Positions 37,062-45,199 of a stretch of 64,000 bases of DNA are shown here, piece after piece. Under the pieces are notes generated by a model. It was not told where the DNA came from, did not search any database, and saw nothing but the letters and a program-made list of their open reading frames with translations. The DNA lies in assembly GCA_900766265.1 (NCBI GenBank), contig CAAFUS010000009.1:62001-126000 (forward strand), read 5' to 3'. Numbering within the stretch: the stretch's first letter is position 1; every line of letters begins with the position of its first letter. Position numbers and translations under genes: made by a program. This stretch comes from Pseudomonadaceae bacterium (GTDB lineage Bacteria > Pseudomonadota > Gammaproteobacteria > Pseudomonadales > Pseudomonadaceae).

Positions 37062-39662
37062 TCAGGTGCGCATGCCGAGGCGTTCGCGCATCTCGTCGGT
37101 GATGACCTGATCCACCTCGGAAAGGGCCGCCCAGGGGTCGTCCCCGCCCAGCTCCTCAAGACGTGGCAGCAAGGTGCGCAGCGTCCAGACGTCGGCGCCC
37201 TTGATGTCAGCCAACTCGTCCCGGTGAATCGGCACCGATACGGCCAACCCTTCACGGGCGCGCACCGAGTAGACCGACACGGTGCTCGCGCCACGGCTGT
37301 TGCGCAGGTAATCGATGAAGATCCGGCCGACACGGTTCTTCGGCCCGCTGACCGCTGAAAAATGGTCGGGCAACAGCTTGGCCATGTAGCGCGCGATGCC
37401 CTGGCTGAACGCCTTGACCTCTTCCCAGCTCTGCCCCGGCGTGACCGGCACGACGATGTGCATGCCTTTGCCGCCGCTGGTCTTGATGAACGCCTGCAGG
37501 CCGATTTCGTCGAGCAGCGTCAGGGTCAGCTGGGTGGCCTCGACCATGCGCTTCCAGGGCAGCGCGGGGTCCGGGTCCAGGTCGAGCACGAAGCGATCGG
37601 GGTGTTCGAGATCCGGCGCCACGGCGTTCCAGGTGTGCAGTTCGATGGTGCCCATCTGTGCCGCGCCGACCAGCGCTTCGGGCGAGTCGATGACCATAAG
37701 CGCCGCGTGCCCGGGATAGAGTGCCGGGTCGAGCTGGGTGATGTTGGGAATGCTCAGCTTTTCGGCGTGCTTCTGGAAGAACAGCTCGCCGTCGATGCCT
37801 TCGGGTGCTCGCACCAGGGCCAGCGGCCGCTGCGCCAGTTGCGGCAGCAACCAGGGCGCGACCTGTGCGTAGTAGCGCGCGAGTTCCATCTTGGTCGCAC
37901 CGCTGCTTTTGTCGATGACGCGCTCCGGATTGGTGATCCTGATCGGCGCCGATTTTCTATCCAGTGCGTCCGCTGCGGCACCTGGGCGGCTCTTCGCTGC
38001 GCCCTTCTTGCTGGGCTTGGCGGACGCGGTGTCAGGCGGCGCTACGGCGCGCTCGTGGGTGATGTTCTGGGCAGGCTTGTCCGAGCGCAGGCCGTGGAAA
38101 ACCGAATGGCGGATGATTCCCTGGCGGGTCATCTCGGCGTAGGCGACCTCGCACATCAGCGAAGGCTCGAGCCAGTGCGCCCCCCGCGCGTCGGCTCCGG
38201 TGGGCGGATTGACCACCGCGGGTTTCTTCACCTCCAGCGGCTTGAGTTTGGCATGAAGGCTCTGCAGGGTGACCTGGTTGAACCCGGTGCCCACCTTGCC
38301 GGCATATCGCAGGGCGCCGCTTTCGTCGTGCAGGCCCAGCAGCAACGCGCCGAAGCCGCTGCGCGCGCCCTTGGGGTCGGTATAGCCGACGATCACGAAT
38401 TCCTGCCGGTTCTTGCACTTGATCTTGACCCAGCTGTTGCTGCGTCGGGAGACGTAGGCGCTGCCGGCGAGTTTGCCGATCAGCCCTTCGAGCTTCATCT
38501 GGCAAGCGCTTTCGAGAATGCTGTCGGGCTGCTCGTTGAAGTCGGCAGAGAAACGCAGCAGATCGCTTTCGCTACGCTCGAGCACGGCGGCCAGCGCCGC
38601 ACGGCGGTCCACCAAAGGCACTTCGCTCAGGTTCATGCCGTTGAGGTAGGGCATGTCGAACAGGTAGTAGACGATGCTCGCGCTGCGGCCGATCTCGAAG
38701 GCGTTCTGCAGCGCCTGGAAGTCCGGAGTGCCCTCCTCGTTGGGCACTACCACCTCACCATCGAGCCAGGCCGATTCCAGCCCCAGGCTCGCCAGCGCCT
38801 CGGCCTGGCGAGGCATTTTGGCGGTCCAGTCGTGGCCGTTGCGGGTGAACAGCTGCACCTTGCCCGAGTCGATGCGCGCCATGATCCGGTAGCCGTCGAA
38901 CTTGATCTCGTAGCGCCAGTCGCCATCGGGCACCGACTCGACCAGCGTCGCCAGTTGCGGTTTGTAGCTATCGGGCAGCGGGGCCGGGCGTGCGCCTTCG
39001 AGCTCGATGCCGCCCTCCTTGCGCGGGCGACGCCGGCCGGGGGCTTTCACCGAGGCAGTCGTCTCCTTGGCCTTGGCGGCGCCGCGTTTGCGCGGGATCA
39101 GGGTGCGATCGCTCAACACGCTGTTGGGCAGCTCGGCGACCACGTCGTAGTCGCTCTCGTCGCGCGCTGCGTCGTCGCGGGACTTGATCAGGAACCACTG
39201 CTCCTTGTTGCCGCTCATGCCGGTGCGCACCAGGTTCCAGGCGCCGGACAGCTTCTCGCCTTCGAGGGTGAACTTCAGCTTGCCCTTTTCGTAGCCCTGA
39301 CGCGGGTCGCCCTCGGGCGTCCACACGCCCCGGTCCCAGACAATGACGTCGCCGGCTCCGTAGTGCCCTTCGGGGATGTTGCCCTCGAAGGTCGCGTAAT
39401 CCAGTGGGTGGTCTTCGACGTGGACGGCCAGGCGGCGCACCTTGGGATCGAGACACGGGCCCTTGGGGATCGCCCAGCTCTTTAGGGTGCCGTCGAGCTC
39501 AAGCCGAAAATCGTAGTGCAGGCGCGTCGCGTCGTGCTTCTGAATGCAGTACTGCAGCGCGTGGGCGGCGGCACGACCTTTTCTGCGAGCCTTGGGCATA
39601 GCCCCGGACGGCTCGGGCGTGGCCGCGAAATCACGCTTGCGGTTGTATTCGTCCAGAGCCAT
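37062..39662 (-). CDS. ligD: DNA ligase D (multidomain NHEJ ligase)
   Basis: 866 residues in the order 3'-phosphoesterase (about 30-190; HDATRLHYDFRLELDG, HVEDHPLDYATFEG), ATP-dependent ligase (about 235-530; Lys254 in YEIKFDGYR) and primase-polymerase (about 580-860; LVRAPEGIDGELFFQKH, VLDLDPDP, KTSGGKGMHIVVP). This order is the Pseudomonas type. It repairs double-strand breaks with Ku, mainly in non-growing cells. No ku gene lies in this window. Lys/Ala-rich linkers separate the domains. RBS GGAGGG precedes the ATG. Confidence 0.96.
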   Translation of the reverse strand: MALDEYNRKRDFAATPEPSGAMPKARRKGRAAAHALQYCIQKHDATRLHYDFRLELDGTLKSWAIPKGPCLDPKVRRLAVHVEDHPLDYATFEGNIPEGHYGAGDVIVWDRGVWTPEGDPRQGYEKGKLKFTLEGEKLSGAWNLVRTGMSGNKEQWFLIKSRDDAARDESDYDVVAELPNSVLSDRTLIPRKRGAAKAKETTASVKAPGRRRPRKEGGIELEGARPAPLPDSYKPQLATLVESVPDGDWRYEIKFDGYRIMARIDSGKVQLFTRNGHDWTAKMPRQAEALASLGLESAWLDGEVVVPNEEGTPDFQALQNAFEIGRSASIVYYLFDMPYLNGMNLSEVPLVDRRAALAAVLERSESDLLRFSADFNEQPDSILESACQMKLEGLIGKLAGSAYVSRRSNSWVKIKCKNRQEFVIVGYTDPKGARSGFGALLLGLHDESGALRYAGKVGTGFNQVTLQSLHAKLKPLEVKKPAVVNPPTGADARGAHWLEPSLMCEVAYAEMTRQGIIRHSVFHGLRSDKPAQNITHERAVAPPDTASAKPSKKGAAKSRPGAAADALDRKSAPIRITNPERVIDKSSGATKMELARYYAQVAPWLLPQLAQRPLALVRAPEGIDGELFFQKHAEKLSIPNITQLDPALYPGHAALMVIDSPEALVGAAQMGTIELHTWNAVAPDLEHPDRFVLDLDPDPALPWKRMVEATQLTLTLLDEIGLQAFIKTSGGKGMHIVVPVTPGQSWEEVKAFSQGIARYMAKLLPDHFSAVSGPKNRVGRIFIDYLRNSRGASTVSVYSVRAREGLAVSVPIHRDELADIKGADVWTLRTLLPRLEELGGDDPWAALSEVDQVITDEMRERLGMRT

Positions 39663-39732
39663 GCACCCTCCGACCTCGGCTTTAGAATAAGGAAGGGACA
39701 GCGCGGCGTCGCCGCAGGGGCACCCGCCTCAA

Positions 39733-40047
39733 TCAGCGGGCCGGGCCTTCGACTTTGCCAGGGTCGGAGCTGCTGTCGGTGATGCCGCCGTCACCCGAGT
39801 GGCGGCCGCCCTGCTCCGCCTGATCGGCCGCCTCGCCGGCGCCCTTCACTTCCCGCCCGTCTTCGATGACGGTACGGCCCTGGCTGTCGACGTGGGTCTC
39901 GACCTCTTCCTGGGGCGCCGGGTTGCCGCGGTTGCTGGGCATGGCGCCGCGTTCGGATTCCGGAGTGCCGGCGGGCCACTGGGCGAAGGTCACGGCAGGT
40001 ACGGTCAACAGACAGCCTACGAACAGGCTGGCGGTCAGTTTCTTCAT
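39733..40047 (-). CDS. Small exported hypothetical protein
   Basis: 104 residues. Sec signal peptide KKLTASLFVGCLLTVPAVTFA, cleavage after TFA. The mature part is polar and Gly/Asp/Glu-rich with no fold evident (THVDSQGRTVIEDGREVKG, DGGITDSSSDP). GGAGAT ribosome site upstream. Probably periplasmic. No family recognised. Confidence 0.72.
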   Translation of the reverse strand: MKKLTASLFVGCLLTVPAVTFAQWPAGTPESERGAMPSNRGNPAPQEEVETHVDSQGRTVIEDGREVKGAGEAADQAEQGGRHSGDGGITDSSSDPGKVEGPAR

Positions 40048-40341
40048 CGGGGATCTCCTTCAGGCTACGACAGCGACGCAGCCTCCAGTGGGTTCTATGG
40101 ATTGGGCAATGCCTGCACCGACGAGTTGCAGCGAGCCGTATCGCTGTGGTGACTGGTGAGGCGATAGCCGATGAACGGTAGAGGGATCGAGGTCCCTCGG
40201 GCAGGCTCTACTGCCGGGCGCGTCGGCTTGTCGCGCCGAACCGGGTTTACATCGCCCTCGGGCGTGCTAGGGTTGAAAAACCACCGGGGCGCAAAGGGGT
40301 TGATCTGCGTTCTCGTCCACCTCCAGCATAAGGAGGATTCC

Positions 40342-40611
40342 ATGGACCGACGCCTGTCTTTGGCTCAGATCGAAGCCATTCTGCATGACCACCTACAGCC
40401 ATATCGATGCGAGTGCCGCACGCAGCTCAACCGCACGCTGAGCATCCGCGTGTACGGCGAAGCCAGCGGAACCGAAGAGCTGGAAGAACTGACCGTCCTG
40501 GGGGTGACGGACGATCAGTGCCGTGACGCCGCCCATCTGGTGCGCCTGGCGCAGGAGTTGCGAATCGAGCTGTTCGCCACCCGCGGTGTACTGGAGACGC
40601 GCCACGACTGA
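40342..40611 (+). CDS. DUF1652 family protein
   Basis: 89 residues. Motifs of the DUF1652 family, common in Pseudomonas: LAQIEAILHDHLQPYRCEC, a strand with LSIRVYGEASG, GVTDDQCRDA and LVRLAQELRIEL. AGGAGG ribosome site 6 nt before ATG 40342. Soluble; function unknown. Convergent with the DUF2061 gene. The 294 bp upstream hold no other gene; an AGGGTTG -10-like stretch is at about 40266. Confidence 0.85.
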   Translation: MDRRLSLAQIEAILHDHLQPYRCECRTQLNRTLSIRVYGEASGTEELEELTVLGVTDDQCRDAAHLVRLAQELRIELFATRGVLETRHD

Positions 40612-40622
40612 GGCCTCAGCGC

Positions 40623-40886
40623 CTACTTGTCCGCCGCCCGGGTCTTGTTGCCAAGATGGCGAAGCAGCACGTCGTGGCCATAGCTCGTCGAGCGTTCGGC
40701 CTTGCGCTTGCCGAAACGCAGCCAGGCGCGCTCGTGCAGATAGAACACCACCGTGTTGCACAGCGGTTCGATCAGAGCGACGGTCCCGCCGATGACGAAG
40801 CTGCCCGTCAGCGCATACACCACCAGAAACGCGGTGGCGAAGTGAAGGATCGCGAAGGTCAAGGTCTTGAGCATCGGTCTTGGCAT
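40623..40886 (-). CDS. DUF2061 small membrane protein
   Basis: 87 residues beginning MPRPMLKTLTFAILHF. Two hydrophobic segments (AILHFATAFLVVYALTGSFVIGG and the following helix) and the pair EPLCNTVVFYLHERAWLRFG match DUF2061. C-terminus basic. An in-frame ATG at 40925 would add 13 residues; neither start has a strong ribosome site. Function not established. Confidence 0.8.
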   Translation of the reverse strand: MPRPMLKTLTFAILHFATAFLVVYALTGSFVIGGTVALIEPLCNTVVFYLHERAWLRFGKRKAERSTSYGHDVLLRHLGNKTRAADK

Positions 40887-40975
40887 GTAATGATCCCGGC
40901 CGTTGTTGCTTGCAAGGTTTCGCATGAACGCAAAGCCGGCGTGCGCCAATGGCGCTGCGCACGCCGGCCATGGGG

Positions 40976-41515
40976 TCAGCGCTTGGCGACCGCGTCCGGC
41001 GTTTCTGCGCGGGTCAGGTATGCCTGGGTCAGTTGTGGCAGGTTGTCCAGGATCCAGGTGGCCATCGCTTCCTCTTCCTTCAGGATCGACTCGCAGATCC
41101 GCTTGGTCTCGGTGTCGCCCACGGCTTCGGCTGCGGCGATGAGGATGGTGTAGGACGCAATCTCGAGGTTTTCGAAGACGTAGCCCATCTGCCCACCCTT
41201 GACGATTTCGTCCTCGACCATCATCCCGCCCATGGCCTGCCCCATCGCCATCATCTTGCCGCCCATGTCCTTGAGGGTGGACGCCGAATGGCCGTAGCGC
41301 TCCAGGCACTGCTCGATAAGGCGGGACTGGTTGCGCGTCTCCTCGATGTGCTGTTCGATGCGTGCCTTCATTTCCGGGTAATGCTCGATGCGGGCGGCTT
41401 GTTTGGTGAGCATGGATTCGGCCTGGGCCTCCATCGCATGGGCGTCGCGCAGCCACTCGACCATTCGCTCAACGCGGACATCGTTGCTGTCGATACCAGT
41501 CTGTGCACTTTGCAT
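40976..41515 (-). CDS. DUF892 ferritin-like protein (YciF/YciE type)
   Basis: 179 residues, all helical, with the DUF892 helices WLRDAHAMEAQAESML, EHYPEMKARIEQHIEET, and a GGMMVEDEIVKGG/YVFENLEIASYTILI block followed by EAVGDTETKRICESILKEE. Members are stress-induced ferritin-like di-metal proteins of unclear role. AGGAG ribosome site 9 nt before ATG 41515. Fits the stress character of the neighbourhood. Confidence 0.9.
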   Translation of the reverse strand: MQSAQTGIDSNDVRVERMVEWLRDAHAMEAQAESMLTKQAARIEHYPEMKARIEQHIEETRNQSRLIEQCLERYGHSASTLKDMGGKMMAMGQAMGGMMVEDEIVKGGQMGYVFENLEIASYTILIAAAEAVGDTETKRICESILKEEEAMATWILDNLPQLTQAYLTRAETPDAVAKR

Positions 41516-41719
41516 GATCCGTACTCCTAAGTGAGGGGTCTTGGAAGTGGGGCCGCTGCGGCACCCATGTAGAGTGGAAAGGCTCCGATTGCGGGAGTTC
41601 CCGGTTTTTGAGTGCGCTTGTCGGACAGTCCCGAGCGATGAACTTTGCCCCAGCGGTCCAGTCTCTGACTCTGGAACAACGGAAAACGGAGCAGCCTCAT
41701 CGAACTCCCAGCCGCCCTG

Positions 41720-42832
41720 ATGGACTGGCAAGACCAGATCGCCAACCCCAACTTCAGAGCGCTCGCGGCAGCGACCATCGTTCTGCTGATCCTCAGCCTG
41801 TTCAGCCGAGTGCTCACCGCCGTGATTCTTCGCCTGGCCCGCGGCTTCGTGGTAACCCGCGAACTAGCACAGCACCTGGAAAAACCCGTGCGCGTGCTGC
41901 TGCCCCTGCTAGGCCTGCAGGCGGTCTGGACGGCCGCGTCCGATGACGTGCTGTTCATCGGCGCGGCGCGCCATGTCACCGGCCTGCTGATCATCGGCTG
42001 CGTCACCTGGCTGGCCCTGCGGGCGTTGCGCGGAATCGAACAGGTGATCCTGTTGAACAACCCGGTCAACGTCGCCGACAACCTGCGGGCCCGACGCATC
42101 CAGACCCAGACCCGCGTGCTGCTGCGGACCTTGAGTTTCCTTATCCTTCTTGTCGGCGTGTCCAGCATGCTGATGACCTTTCCCGCGGCCAGGCAGTTCG
42201 GTACCAGTCTGCTGGCCTCGGCGGGGCTGGCCGGCCTGGCGGTGGGTTTTGCGGCCCGCCCGGTGTTGGCCAACCTGATCGCCGGCATGCAGATCGCCAT
42301 TACCCAGCCGATCCGCCTGGATGACGTGGTCATCGTCGAAGGCGAATGGGGCCGCATCGAGGAAATCACCGCGACCTACGTGATCGTCCGCATCTGGGAC
42401 GATCGTCGCCTGGTGACGCCGCTGCAGTACTTCATCGAGCAACCTTTCCAGAACTGGACCCGCAGCGGTTCGAGCCTCATCGGCTCGGTGTTCCTGTGGG
42501 TCGACTACTCCCTGCCGTTGGAGCCGCTGCGCGAGGAGTTGCGCAGGCTCTGCAAGGATGTGCCGGAACTCTGGGACGGCCGTGTCTGCGTGCTTCAGGT
42601 GACCGACACCAGCGAGAAATCCATCCAGCTGCGGGCGTTGGTCAGCTCGCCTGATTCGTCACGCAACTGGGACCTGCGCTGTCACATCCGGGAAAACCTG
42701 ATCGGCTTCATCCAGCGCCAATACCCTAACGCGCTGCCACAACTGCGGGCGGATCTTGCGGTCGGTCAGAAGCACCAGATCGACCGCGATACACCCGAGC
42801 ACGTCGAGCCCGAACGTCAACCGCCGGTCTAG
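41720..42832 (+). CDS. Mechanosensitive channel, MscS family
   Basis: 370 residues: four or five hydrophobic helices in the first 190 residues, then the pore helix GLAGLAVGFAARPVLANLIAG and the beta domain LDDVVIVEGEWGRIEEITATYVIVRIWDD with LVTPLQYFIEQPFQNWTR, typical of MscS. It opens under membrane tension and releases osmolytes on hypo-osmotic shock. The C-terminal tail is polar. Its stop and the stop of the convergent CinA-like gene overlap in one CTAG. Confidence 0.93.
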   Translation: MDWQDQIANPNFRALAAATIVLLILSLFSRVLTAVILRLARGFVVTRELAQHLEKPVRVLLPLLGLQAVWTAASDDVLFIGAARHVTGLLIIGCVTWLALRALRGIEQVILLNNPVNVADNLRARRIQTQTRVLLRTLSFLILLVGVSSMLMTFPAARQFGTSLLASAGLAGLAVGFAARPVLANLIAGMQIAITQPIRLDDVVIVEGEWGRIEEITATYVIVRIWDDRRLVTPLQYFIEQPFQNWTRSGSSLIGSVFLWVDYSLPLEPLREELRRLCKDVPELWDGRVCVLQVTDTSEKSIQLRALVSSPDSSRNWDLRCHIRENLIGFIQRQYPNALPQLRADLAVGQKHQIDRDTPEHVEPERQPPV

Positions 42833-43338
42833 CCGGCGGCAGGGTCCTGACGCAGCTTGTCCAACAGCAGCTGGTACTTCTCGGCGAGCACGGTGAGGCC
42901 GTGGCGCGCGGCCTGCTTGCGCACCTCCACCCGATCGCCGTCGAAGTTGACCGTTTCGCTGATCACCACCTGGCGGTCGTCCCTCATCAGCGCATAGGCA
43001 AAGCAGTGGGTGCCCGCCTCGTCTTCGGCCGAGTCGTCAGCAACCCCCGTATTGGCGATGGCGATGGTGGCAACGCTGGCGTTGAGCGCACCGACAGCCA
43101 TTTCGGTGGCCACCTCTTCACTGGTCAGGCCGAAGGTTTCGATGGTTTCGAAACTGACGTGCAGCAACCGGTTCTTGGCCTTGGGGGAGTAGACGACGAA
43201 GCCGCTGTCCAGCACCTGGCCGCAGCCTGGCACGTCACCCAGCAGCGAGGCCATCAGGCCGCAGGTTGAGGATTCGGCGGTGGTCAGCTTTAGGTCGTTT
43301 TCCTTGAGGAAGGAAATCACGTCAGCGAGGTCTTGCAT
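42829..43338 (-). CDS. CinA C-terminal family protein (PncC-like)
   Basis: 169 residues. TTAESSTCGLMASLLGDVPG corresponds to the CinA/PncC AESCTGG active-site helix, and VVYSPKAKNRLLHV to the Tyr/Lys part. The usual GIAGPxGG loop is replaced by TGVADDSAEDEAGTH. So it is a divergent stand-alone CinA domain; nicotinamide-mononucleotide deamidation (PncC activity) is possible, not certain. ATG 43338 has GGAG; a longer frame starting at 43458 has no sensible N-terminus. Confidence 0.85.
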   Translation of the reverse strand: MQDLADVISFLKENDLKLTTAESSTCGLMASLLGDVPGCGQVLDSGFVVYSPKAKNRLLHVSFETIETFGLTSEEVATEMAVGALNASVATIAIANTGVADDSAEDEAGTHCFAYALMRDDRQVVISETVNFDGDRVEVRKQAARHGLTVLAEKYQLLLDKLRQDPAAG

Positions 43339-43638
43339 GGCTCGTACTCCAGTCTTGTAAGGCGTCTTCGTATAAGGCGCGGCGTCCCTTTCCGAGCCGG
43401 TGGTCAGATGCAAAGTTCCAGGACCGTACTTTTCGCCCAAAGGTGAGAACTTCTTCATAGCGTCCCGGTCTTGTTCAGGTGTAGGGCCGGCGCTGTCCTA
43501 CCCGCCTGCGCGGCGGTTCGAACAAGCAAATCCAAATCTTGCTGTGCTCATGGTTGCGTCGGGTTTTAGGCCTTAACGCGGGAATTTTGTGCTCGTAGTT
43601 GACATCGGCATGGTGGCCGGTGGCGCGTGGAGAACGTG
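43339..43638. other. Divergent spacer between the CinA-like gene and glgA
   Basis: 300 bp with no supported gene. One small inverted repeat, GTAGG (43481-43485) and CCTAC (43497-43501) around GCCGGCGC. A TTGACA at 43599-43604 has no -10 at the right distance. It should contain the promoter of the glgA operon. Confidence 0.35.
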
Positions 43639-45189
43639 ATGAGTAATGCAGCTGTGAACGCCCGGCCGATAGCATCGAAGAAAATCGATCCATCGTTACC
43701 CTCTGGCAACCGCCCGGTGCTGCAGATCAGCAGCACCCAGGACGACAAGAAGAAAATCCTGTTCGTCACCTCTGAGCTGACCGACCTGGTCAAGACCGGC
43801 GGTCTGGCGGACGTGTCCGCCGCTCTTCCGCGCGCTCTGGGGCCGCTGCACGACGTGCGCGTCCTGATTCCCGGCTACCCGCAGGTGCTCGAATGCGGCC
43901 ATCCGATACGCGTGGTCGGCAGCCTAGGCCCCCAGGCAGACATACCGGCCTGCAAGATCGGCCGGCTCGACTTGCCCGACGGCCTAATCATCTATGTGCT
44001 GATCAGCCCAGAACTCTACGAGCGTGACGGCACGCCCTACGGCGACGAGCACGGCAACGACTGGCCCGACAACCCGGTCCGGTTCGCAAGGCTCGGCCTG
44101 GCCGCGGCGGAAATCGCCGCCGGCACCGCCTGCATCCGCTGGGCCCCTGACCTGGTACACGCCCACGACTGGCCGGCGGGCCTGGCGCCAGCGTACATGC
44201 ATTGGCGCGGCCTGAAGACGCCGAGTGTGTTCACCATCCACAACCTGGCGTACCAGGGGTTGATGAGCATGAACCAGCGTCGCCGCCTGGGCATTCCGGT
44301 TGAGGCGTGCCATTTCGAGCAGATGGAGTTCTACGGCCACCTGTCCCTGCTCAAGGCCGGTATCGCCTACGCCGACCACGTCACCACGGTCAGCGCCACC
44401 TATGCCGAAGAAATCACCACGCCGGAATTCGGCTGTGGGCTGGACGGCTACCTGCGGGTCAAGGCCCGACAAGGGCTGCTCAGCGGCATTCTCAATGGCA
44501 TCGACGAAAGCTGGGATCCGACGACCGACACCCACCTGATCCAGAACTTCGGCATGCACGACTGGGCCGGCAAGGCGGCCAATGCCCGTCACGTCCGCGA
44601 CATGTTCGGCCTGGCGCCTTCCGAGGGGCCATTGTTCAGCGTGGTGTCGCGCCTGGTTCACCAGAAAGGCATCGACCTCACCCGGGGCGTGGCGAAAACC
44701 ATCGTCGAAGCTGGCGGTCAGGTAGCGATCATCGGTCGCGGCGATCCTCGTATCGAGGACGAGCTGCGCCAACTTGCCGCGCGCTATCCGGGCCAGGTCG
44801 GCGTGCACATCGGTTTCAACGAAACCGACGCGCGCTGCCTGTTCGCCGGCAGCGACTTTCTGTTGATGCCATCGCGCTTCGAGCCGTGCGGCCTGAGCCA
44901 GATGTACGCCCAGCGCTTCGGCTCGCTGCCGGTCGCACGCCGCACCGGCGGTCTGGCCGACTCCATCGAGGACGGCGTCACCGGGTTTCTGTTCGACGAC
45001 GCCACGGTCGACAGCTACCGCCACGCGGTGGAGCGTGCACTGGCGGTGTTCGAACGTCCCCAGCTGCTTAACGCGATGCGTTGCCGTGCGATGAACTCGG
45101 GGTTCTTCTGGCGACAGTCGATCGCGCCCTACGACCAACTCTATCGGCGACTTTTGGGAGACCAGCTAGCGGCCGCAACCACTGTTTGA
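43639..45189 (+). CDS. glgA: Glycogen synthase (GT5)
   Basis: 516 residues. ADP-glucose-binding Lys52 is in KTGGLADV; HAHDW, TIHNLAYQG, VSRLVHQKG and the C-terminal RFEPCGLSQMYAQRFG / RRTGGLADSIED blocks are classical. Compared with enterobacterial GlgA (Lys15) there is an N-terminal extension of about 37 polar residues. It adds alpha-1,4-glucosyl units from a nucleotide sugar. ATG 43639 has GGAGA 6 nt before it; GTG 43627 is also possible. First gene of the glucan-trehalose operon. No glgC in the window. Confidence 0.95.
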   Translation: MSNAAVNARPIASKKIDPSLPSGNRPVLQISSTQDDKKKILFVTSELTDLVKTGGLADVSAALPRALGPLHDVRVLIPGYPQVLECGHPIRVVGSLGPQADIPACKIGRLDLPDGLIIYVLISPELYERDGTPYGDEHGNDWPDNPVRFARLGLAAAEIAAGTACIRWAPDLVHAHDWPAGLAPAYMHWRGLKTPSVFTIHNLAYQGLMSMNQRRRLGIPVEACHFEQMEFYGHLSLLKAGIAYADHVTTVSATYAEEITTPEFGCGLDGYLRVKARQGLLSGILNGIDESWDPTTDTHLIQNFGMHDWAGKAANARHVRDMFGLAPSEGPLFSVVSRLVHQKGIDLTRGVAKTIVEAGGQVAIIGRGDPRIEDELRQLAARYPGQVGVHIGFNETDARCLFAGSDFLLMPSRFEPCGLSQMYAQRFGSLPVARRTGGLADSIEDGVTGFLFDDATVDSYRHAVERALAVFERPQLLNAMRCRAMNSGFFWRQSIAPYDQLYRRLLGDQLAAATTV

Positions 45190-45199
45190 GAGGTCATCA

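Noticed and set aside
37362..39485. 707-codon open frame on the plus strand opposite ligD
   Set aside because: Antisense shadow of a GC-rich gene; no ribosome site and no recognisable protein, while ligD is complete in all domains.
43599..43604. TTGACA upstream of glgA as a sigma-70 -35 element
   Set aside because: No -10-like hexamer 16-18 bp downstream; the sequence there is GC-rich.
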